Shown in pieces: positions 6,002-10,537 of a DNA stretch of 10,537 bases. Position 1 is the first letter of the stretch. Each line of letters starts with the position of its first letter. The notes under the pieces are model-generated. The model was not told the DNA's origin and made no database searches. It was given only the letters and a program-made list of their open reading frames with translations. Origin of the DNA: an uncultured Phascolarctobacterium sp. (GTDB lineage Bacteria > Bacillota > Negativicutes > Acidaminococcales > Acidaminococcaceae); the NCBI GenBank assembly GCA_900551335.1, contig URVO01000026.1, positions 1 through 10,537 of the forward strand, given 5' to 3'. A program made the position numbers and the translations under genes.

Positions 6002-6091
6002 TTATCGCTTCAATCCAGCCTGCTTTAATATCGCCTGCTCCAAGCCTTTTTTCAATTCTTTCGCATGCACAGGCACGGCTACAGCCACGCG
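6002..6091 (-). pseudogene. hicA: hicA toxin remnant (C-terminal 29 codons only)
   Basis: On the minus strand 29 codons are open, from just after an in-frame TGA at 6092-6094 to the TAA at 6002-6004. The peptide contains VPVHAKELKKG followed by AILKQAGLKR, which is the characteristic C-terminus of HicA toxins (VPVH-x-KELKKG...ILKQAG). The N-terminal two thirds, including the catalytic histidine region GSHH, is missing. Only 16 nt separate the remnant from the stop of the upstream MATE gene. It lies directly upstream of hicB in the usual hicA-hicB order. The most likely reading is a truncated hicA, removed by a deletion or rearrangement that joined the MATE gene to the toxin-antitoxin locus. 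It is too short to be an active toxin. Confidence 0.8.
6027..6055 (-). promoter_or_regulatory. possible hicB promoter inside the hicA remnant
   Basis: On the minus strand TTGAAA (6050-6055) lies exactly 17 bp from GATATT (6027-6032), about 50 bp before the hicB ATG. The -35 matches 5 of 6 consensus bases and the -10 matches 4 of 6. It could keep hicB expressed after loss of the native promoter, or be chance similarity in the coding remnant. Confidence 0.3.
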
Positions 6092-6107
6092 TCAGCGCAC
6101 ACGCCCC

Positions 6108-7454
6108 CTATTTCAATCTCTTTTGCAGGCACACTAAGCGCAGGCTCAGAATCACCGCACTGCTGAGCACGCCAAGGTCGAGGCTACGCCAATAGGCGAA
6201 CGCGCCCTGATTAAACTGATAATCCAGCAGCAGGCCGAGCGGCAGGCAGATACCCCAATAGGCCAGCATACCGGCCCAGAAGGTTGCCTTCACGTCCTTA
6301 TAGCCACGCAAAATACCCTGAATCGGCGCGGCCACTGCGTCGCCTGCCTGCCACATAATCGCATAGATAAGAAAATGCTTCACCAGCTCGATAACCTCGG
6401 TATTGCTGGTATAGATAAGCGCGATATACTGACGGAAGATGAGCTCCAGCGCTATATAAACCATTGCAATCGTCAGGCTCAGCTCCAAGCCAAGCTTCGT
6501 GTAATCGCGTGCGCCCTCGTAATTCTTCGCACCATACTCCACGCCAACCACAATCGTCAGCGCCAGCGAAAAGCTCAGCGGGAACATATAAATCAGCGAG
6601 GAGAAGTTCAGCGCCGCCTGATGCGCCGCGATAACCTCCGTGCCGAACTTCGCCACGAACAGCGCCACAACGCCGAAAATGCTCGTCTCCATAAAAATCG
6701 AAACGCCCATCGGCACGCCAAGGCGCAGATAATCCTTCAGCCAGCCGGACTGCGGCTTCACTATACCCAGCACAGCAAATTGTTTGAACGGCTCCAGACG
6801 CGTAACGATGAAGGCATACAATAGCAGCAGCAGCCAGAAGGTGATGCCCGTCGCCACGCCTGCACCGATACCGCCCAAGCGCGGCATGCCCAGCTTGCCA
6901 AAAATCAGCACGTAGTTCAGCAGAGCGTTCACCGGCAGCGCCAGCATATAAATCTTCATCGTCAAATGCGTATAGCCAAGCGTATCAATCAGGCTGCGCA
7001 GCGGCGTAATCAGAAAAAAGGGAATAACGCCGATGCCTATGCCCACCATATACCATAGCGCCACATTATAAACAGCAGGCTCCAGTCCCATGCCCTGCAG
7101 AAAATGCGGCAGAAAGGCTACGCCTGCCGCCAGCACCAGCACCGAAAAGGCCAGCGCCAAAATCAGACCGTGACGCACCACTACGCTGATTTTTTCGCGC
7201 TCCTTAGCGCCGAGCAGGTTCGCCACCAGCGGCATCGCCGCCATCAGAATACCGCTCACGCAGGTCTGCACCGGCATCCAGATATTGCCGCCAATCGCAG
7301 CGCCGGCGAGGTCGATATCGCCTGCCTGACCTGACATGCTGGCATCAAAAAAGTTCATGCCCATAATCGCCATCTGCGTACCGATAATCGGCAGCATCAC
7401 GCTTAGCAGACGCTTCACCTTATCCCTATAGCTTGTATCAAAGTACTTTAACAT
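6108..7454 (-). CDS. MATE family efflux transporter
   Basis: A 448-residue integral inner-membrane protein of the multidrug and toxic compound extrusion (MATE) family, which uses Na+ or H+ gradients to expel cationic drugs or metabolites. It shows about twelve hydrophobic segments in two halves and motifs typical of the family: LSVMLPIIGTQMAIMGMNFFD near the N-terminus, MPLVANLLGAKER, the second-half start LGVPMGVSIFMETSIFG, AAHQAALNFSSLIYM, and GILRGYKDVKATF. It resembles the NorM branch; substrate unknown. The start was placed at 7454 because a strong GGGAGGAG site lies 5 nt upstream. An in-frame ATG 12 codons earlier (7490) sits inside a terminator hairpin with no ribosome-binding site. 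It has its own consensus promoter at 7562-7590, but the transcript must pass the terminator at 7480-7512, suggesting attenuation control. No terminator was seen between it and the hicA remnant. Confidence 0.93.
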   Translation of the reverse strand: MLKYFDTSYRDKVKRLLSVMLPIIGTQMAIMGMNFFDASMSGQAGDIDLAGAAIGGNIWMPVQTCVSGILMAAMPLVANLLGAKEREKISVVVRHGLILALAFSVLVLAAGVAFLPHFLQGMGLEPAVYNVALWYMVGIGIGVIPFFLITPLRSLIDTLGYTHLTMKIYMLALPVNALLNYVLIFGKLGMPRLGGIGAGVATGITFWLLLLLYAFIVTRLEPFKQFAVLGIVKPQSGWLKDYLRLGVPMGVSIFMETSIFGVVALFVAKFGTEVIAAHQAALNFSSLIYMFPLSFSLALTIVVGVEYGAKNYEGARDYTKLGLELSLTIAMVYIALELIFRQYIALIYTSNTEVIELVKHFLIYAIMWQAGDAVAAPIQGILRGYKDVKATFWAGMLAYWGICLPLGLLLDYQFNQGAFAYWRSLDLGVLSSAVILSLRLVCLQKRLK

Positions 7455-7479
7455 AATCTCCTCCCTATTCCTCTGTAAC

Positions 7480-7512
7480 AAAAAAGCCATACGACTGCAA
7501 CCGTCGTATGGC
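7480..7512 (-). terminator. intrinsic terminator in the MATE leader (ABC-F terminator and/or attenuator)
   Basis: On the minus strand a perfect 10-bp stem GCCATACGAC / GTCGTATGGC (7503-7512 and 7486-7495), with a 7-nt loop, is followed by six T (7480-7485). It stands downstream of both the ABC-F gene and the MATE promoter, and 26 nt before the MATE ATG. It would therefore stop both read-through and MATE-promoter transcripts unless antitermination occurs. Confidence 0.9.
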
Positions 7513-7519
7513 GAAAAGA

Positions 7520-7531
7520 TGATTTAAATCA
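7520..7531. repeat. 12-bp perfect palindrome in the MATE leader
   Basis: TGATTTAAATCA is a perfect palindrome about 25-35 nt downstream of the predicted start of the MATE transcript. It could be an operator for a dimeric repressor (MarR or TetR style), or part of the leader RNA fold. It also contains the stop codon of the tiny leader ORF. Confidence 0.4.
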
Positions 7532-7543
7532 GAAAAAATCCAT
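7529..7543 (-). other. tiny leader ORF (Met-Asp-Phe-Phe-stop) ahead of the MATE terminator
   Basis: ATG at 7541-7543 is followed by Asp, Phe, Phe and TGA (7529-7531), ending 17 nt before the terminator stem. No convincing Shine-Dalgarno sequence is visible upstream. It is noted because very short leader peptides couple ribosome stalling to antitermination in many antibiotic-resistance leaders; chance occurrence is quite possible. Confidence 0.2.
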
Positions 7544-7561
7544 AACAATTTTTCAAAGGGT

Positions 7562-7590
7562 ATTATATCAATAAGTTATTTTTCTGTCAA
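7562..7590 (-). promoter_or_regulatory. perfect consensus promoter for the MATE gene
   Basis: On the minus strand TTGACA (7585-7590), a 17-bp spacer and TATAAT (7562-7567) match the sigma-A/sigma-70 consensus at all twelve positions. The -35 hexamer overlaps the ABC-F stop codon (TGA at 7587-7589). Transcription would start near 7555, giving a leader of about 100 nt before the MATE ATG. Confidence 0.88.
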
Positions 7591-9476
7591 GCTTCTGCTT
7601 CCGCGAGCTCAGAAAGATAGGCCCAGCGCTCCACCATCTCGTCAAGCTGCTGCTGAAGCTGCTCCTGCTGCTTCGTAAGCTCGCCCAGACGCACAAAGTC
7701 GCTGCCGCATTGGTTAATCTCTACGCCCAGCATCTTCAGCTCGGCCTCGCTGCGGCCAATCTCCTGGTCCAGCTTCTCCAGCTCCAGGCGCTCGCCGTAG
7801 GTCATTTTCTTCTTCGCCGGCTTTGCCTCTGCCTTCGGCGCCTCCGTCTTCGCCTTAGGCTTAGCCTGCTGCGGCAGTTCCTCCTCCGCCACAGCCTCTA
7901 TATAATCGCTGTAACCGCCGATATACGGCTTAATCCGGCCGTCAGCCTGCAAAGCGAAAATCTTCTGCGCAAAGCGGTCGAGGAAATAGCGGTCATGGGA
8001 AACAGCAATAACTGCTCCGGCAAAGCTGTCCAGATAATCCTCCAGCACAGACAGCGTCGGAATGTCCAGGTCGTTCGTAGGCTCGTCCAGCAGCAGCACG
8101 TTCGGCGCTGTCATGAGCACGCGCAAAAGGTATAGACGACGCTGCTCGCCGCCGCTGAGCTTATTCACCGGCACCCACTGCAGCTCCGGCGGAAACAAAA
8201 AGCGCTCCAGCATCTGCGCCGCGCTTATACGCTGGCCGTCTGCCGTTTCGATGTAATTATTCGCTTCCTTGATATATTCCAAAACGCGCATGCTGCTGTC
8301 GGGGAATTCACTATGCTGCGCAAAATAACCGATTTTCACGGTCTGCCCCACGGTCATCTTGCCTGCCGTAGGCGCCAGGCGTCCGGCGATAATATCCATC
8401 AGCGTCGACTTGCCTGCGCCGTTCGGGCCGACGATCCCCACGCGGTCATTACGCAGCAGGATATAGCTGAAATCCTTGATATAATCCTTGCCGTCCCACA
8501 CCATACCGATGTTTTCCAGCTCGATAATCGTCTTGCCCAAGCGGCTGCTGACCGAGGACATCTCCAGACTGCTTTCCGTCTTGACATTCTTGACCTCCGC
8601 CTCAATCTGCGCAAAGCGCTCCACGCGGTCCTTCTTCTTCGTGCGACGTGCCTCAGCGCCACGGCTAATCCACGCCAGCTCACGGCGATAGATATTGCGC
8701 AGCTTCTGCGCCGCCGATGCCTCAGCAATACGGCGCTCCTCACGCTTCTGCAGGAACAGGCTGTAGTTGCCGACATAGACATAGCCCTTGCCACCGTCAA
8801 TTTCCAGAGTGCGGTTGACAACGCGGTCGAAGAAATAACGGTCATGCGTAACCATCAGCAGTGCGCCCTTACGCGCCATCAGCTGCTGCTCCAGCCAGGC
8901 AACCGTCGCATTATCCATATGGTTCGTCGGCTCGTCCAGAATCAAAAGGTCGGACGGACGCACCAGCACGCCGGCGAGCGCTACGCGCTTACGCTGGCCG
9001 CCGCTCAGCTCGCCCATCTTCTGCTGCAGGTTCGTCAGGCCCAGCTGCGTCAGCACAGCCTTCGCCTCGCTCTCCAGCTGCCACGCATATTGGTCATCCA
9101 TCTGCTGCTGCAGATCCAGCAAGCGCTTCTGCGCCTTCGCGCTCTCCGGCTCACGCTCTGCCGCCTCCACAGCCAGCTCATAATCACGCAGCAGCACCAT
9201 CAGCGGCGAATCGCCCTTAAAAATCTGCTCCAGCACCGTCGCCTCCGCATCAAAGGGCGGATCCTGTGGCAGATATTCCATCACCACACCGCCGGGAATC
9301 GTCAGCTTGCCGTCGCCCGCCTCACGGTTGGCCAGCATACGCAAAAGCGTGCTTTTGCCTGTACCGTTGACGCCGATAATGCCATATTTATCTCCCTCTT
9401 CTACGTTAAACGTAACATTTTCAAACAACAATCTATCGCCATAGCTGTACGAAAGATTTTCTGCGCTCAAAATCAT
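7587..9476 (-). CDS. ABC-F family ATPase, Uup/YfmR-like, with C-terminal coiled coil
   Basis: A 629-residue soluble protein with two ATP-binding cassettes and no membrane segments, the mark of ABC-F proteins. These act on ribosomes (translation factor or antibiotic protection roles) rather than in transport. Cassette 1 has Walker A GVNGTGKST (35-43), signature LSGGQ (157-161) and Walker B LLILDEPTNH with the catalytic Glu182. A charged helical linker spans about 240-300. Cassette 2 has GPNGAGKST (350-358), LSGGE (440-444) and LLLDEPTND with Glu465. A Lys/Ala/Pro-rich tether (about 533-553) leads to a coiled coil at the C-terminus, as in Uup. The start at 9476 is chosen because AAGGAGAG lies 7 nt upstream; an in-frame ATG 20 codons earlier overlaps the promoter. 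The linker and C-terminus favour a Uup/YfmR housekeeping-type factor, but a resistance role is not excluded, given the neighbouring MATE gene. Confidence 0.94.
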   Translation of the reverse strand: MILSAENLSYSYGDRLLFENVTFNVEEGDKYGIIGVNGTGKSTLLRMLANREAGDGKLTIPGGVVMEYLPQDPPFDAEATVLEQIFKGDSPLMVLLRDYELAVEAAEREPESAKAQKRLLDLQQQMDDQYAWQLESEAKAVLTQLGLTNLQQKMGELSGGQRKRVALAGVLVRPSDLLILDEPTNHMDNATVAWLEQQLMARKGALLMVTHDRYFFDRVVNRTLEIDGGKGYVYVGNYSLFLQKREERRIAEASAAQKLRNIYRRELAWISRGAEARRTKKKDRVERFAQIEAEVKNVKTESSLEMSSVSSRLGKTIIELENIGMVWDGKDYIKDFSYILLRNDRVGIVGPNGAGKSTLMDIIAGRLAPTAGKMTVGQTVKIGYFAQHSEFPDSSMRVLEYIKEANNYIETADGQRISAAQMLERFLFPPELQWVPVNKLSGGEQRRLYLLRVLMTAPNVLLLDEPTNDLDIPTLSVLEDYLDSFAGAVIAVSHDRYFLDRFAQKIFALQADGRIKPYIGGYSDYIEAVAEEELPQQAKPKAKTEAPKAEAKPAKKKMTYGERLELEKLDQEIGRSEAELKMLGVEINQCGSDFVRLGELTKQQEQLQQQLDEMVERWAYLSELAEAEA

Positions 9477-9526
9477 GCTCTCGCTCTCCTTGTATCTAAC
9501 ATCTCTAAAACTATGCACTGCATTAA

Positions 9527-9555
9527 ATTCTACCATCTTTTGTCTGCTATCGCAA
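9527..9555 (-). promoter_or_regulatory. promoter of the ABC-F gene
   Basis: On the minus strand TTGCGA (9550-9555), 17 bp, TAGAAT (9527-9532), with an extended -10 TG just upstream (TGGTAGAAT). Transcription would start near 9520, downstream of the ATG at 9536, which supports 9476 as the real translation start. Confidence 0.65.
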
Positions 9556-9607
9556 GCTTGCAGAGCGCTTAAAAAAATCTTTGCATCCTTCTGCTAAATC
9601 ATAGTAA

Positions 9608-9635
9608 TTTACAAAGTAATGTGTTATCATATATT
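9608..9635 (+). promoter_or_regulatory. candidate promoter of the solute-binding/sensor gene
   Basis: TTTACA (9608-9613), 16-bp spacer, TATATT (9630-9635). A second -10-like TATAAT lies at 9645-9650 but has no good -35 at the usual distance. The short inverted repeat ATCAT (9627-9631) / ATGAT (9640-9644) overlaps this area. Confidence 0.4.
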
Positions 9636-9701
9636 TTAGATGATTATAATTCGTCAAACATTTCGTATTCACCAACACTATATAGATTGAGGTGCACACC
9701 C

Positions 9702-10537
9702 ATGCTAAAAAAAATCCAAGCTAAGCTTCTTCCTGCAAGCAGAGCACTGCTCGTTTTCTGCTGCAGTCTTTTAATTATGCTGACAACGATAGCGCCGGCA
9801 GCAGGCGAGCCGACGCACGAGCGCCGCACCGTCCGCGTCGGCGTACTTACGCAGGACGGCCTTTGCATGAAGGATGCCAATGGCAGACTTTTCGGCTACA
9901 CCATCGACCTCTGGAAGATGGCCAACCGCTATATGAATGTCAAAGTTGAATATGTCGGCTATGGCAAAAGCTGGAACGAGCTGATCCAAATGCTGCAAAA
10001 CGGTGAGCTGGACATTCTGACCAATGCACAGAAGTCGCCTGAGCGTGAGCAAATCTTTGCCTTCACCAAGCCAACAGGCGTCACCAGCGGTATGCTTAAC
10101 GTGCGTGCCGACAACACAAAATTTGAGGCCGGCAACTACGCAACCTATAACGGTATGCGCATCGGTACCTTTCGCAAGGATCGCTCCTATGAGCTATTCC
10201 AAAAATGGGCACAGGAAAGGGGCTTCACCTACCAAACCACCTTCTATGATACCTCTCCTGAGCTGTATGCTGCCTTTCGCAAAGGCGAGGTAGAAGCCAT
10301 CATTGCCAATCCCTTCCGCAAGCCTGACATTGAACGCACGCTGGATCTGTTCTATACTAATAATATTTATGGCATTGTGCGTAAGGATGACACGCAGCTG
10401 CTCAATGAGTTCAACTATGCTATCAACCAGATGAACGCCAGCGAGGGCGACTGGGTGCATAGACTGCTATATAAATATGTCAATCAGGCAAGCGCAGTCC
10501 AAGCAACCTTCTCCCAACGTGAGCAGGAGCTTATCCG
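9702..10537 (+). CDS. periplasmic solute-binding (SBP_bac_3-like) sensor protein, C-terminus cut by window end
   Basis: 278 codons are open from ATG 9702 to the window end. Residues about 14-35 (RALLVFCCSLLIMLTTIAPAAG) form a signal peptide or membrane anchor. From about 44 on, the protein has a bacterial extracellular solute-binding fold of family 3: RTVRVGVLTQDG, GRLFGYTIDLWKMANRY, WNELIQMLQNGELDIL, SPEREQIFAFTKP, then MRIGTFRKDRSYELF, AAFRKGEVEAIIANP and GIVRKDDTQLLNEFNYAINQMN. It probably binds an amino acid or similar small molecule outside the cytoplasmic membrane. The last residues (FSQREQELI) start a polar helix beyond the binding domain, as in proteins where this domain is fused to a histidine kinase or diguanylate cyclase, but no output domain lies in the window. 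GAGGTG lies 7 nt before the ATG. No transporter genes are adjacent, which favours a sensor over a transport component. Confidence 0.8.
   Translation, partial: MLKKIQAKLLPASRALLVFCCSLLIMLTTIAPAAGEPTHERRTVRVGVLTQDGLCMKDANGRLFGYTIDLWKMANRYMNVKVEYVGYGKSWNELIQMLQNGELDILTNAQKSPEREQIFAFTKPTGVTSGMLNVRADNTKFEAGNYATYNGMRIGTFRKDRSYELFQKWAQERGFTYQTTFYDTSPELYAAFRKGEVEAIIANPFRKPDIERTLDLFYTNNIYGIVRKDDTQLLNEFNYAINQMNASEGDWVHRLLYKYVNQASAVQATFSQREQELI

Noticed and set aside
5883..6137. 84-codon plus-strand frame across the hicA remnant
   Set aside because: No motif or ribosome-binding site; the minus strand carries the HicA signature.
7455..7490. Longer MATE N-terminus starting at 7490
   Set aside because: That ATG is buried in the terminator 3' arm with no Shine-Dalgarno sequence, while the ATG at 7454 has a near-perfect one and fits the family length.
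9477..9536. Longer ABC-F N-terminus starting at 9536
   Set aside because: That ATG overlaps the predicted promoter and lies upstream of the likely transcript start. The ATG at 9476 has AAGGAGAG at good spacing and begins the conserved cassette.
8313..9572. 419-codon open frame on the plus strand opposite the ABC-F gene
   Set aside because: It is antisense to a clearly conserved protein. Its composition (His, Arg, Gln and Leu rich) is typical of the shadow of GC-rich coding DNA. It has no recognisable domain and no suitable start context.
1..10537. CRISPR array, insertion sequence, prophage or tRNA gene
   Set aside because: No regularly spaced direct repeats, transposase or phage-like reading frames, or tRNA cloverleaf pattern were found by eye on either strand.

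Overview
The window reads as a chromosomal segment of a Firmicute. The leucine operon sits behind a T-box (tRNA-Leu sensing) leader, intrinsic terminators are frequent, and the promoters are near-consensus sigma-A/sigma-70. The fairly GC-rich codon use suggests the class Negativicutes (Selenomonas/Megamonas-type), but that placement is inference from style and not a marker-gene result.

Left part (1-4398): the 5' end of gltB (glutamate synthase large subunit, leftward, cut by the window edge) is divergent from leuC-leuD-leuB (rightward). The 687-bp region between them holds the gltB promoter with an inverted repeat just downstream of it, an AT-rich stretch, a strong leu promoter, a complete T-box leader with a CTC specifier and a terminator/antiterminator switch, and a second unexplained 58-nt hairpin just before leuC. 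leuCDB encodes the isomerase and dehydrogenase steps of leucine synthesis; leuA is not here. A long-loop terminator follows leuB.

Middle (4399-6107): azlC-azlD, a two-subunit branched-chain amino acid exporter, fits as a relief valve beside the leucine operon. The azlD reading frame runs through its own intrinsic terminator and ends inside the 3' end of a leftward hicB antitoxin gene. Immediately upstream of hicB lies only a 29-codon C-terminal remnant of hicA, so the antitoxin looks orphaned.

Right part (6108-9536): leftward genes for a MATE efflux protein and an ABC-F ATPase with a C-terminal coiled coil (Uup/YfmR type). Between them is a perfect consensus promoter, overlapping the ABC-F stop codon, followed by a short leader with a tiny ORF, a 12-bp palindrome and an intrinsic terminator upstream of the MATE start. 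This is the layout of a transcription attenuator and is the most interesting regulatory object in the window.

Far right (9537-10537): a rightward gene encoding a signal/anchor segment and a periplasmic solute-binding (SBP_bac_3-like) domain, cut by the window end. It is probably the sensory N-terminus of a signalling protein or a stand-alone binding protein. No CRISPR array, rRNA, tRNA, insertion sequence or replication origin was seen.
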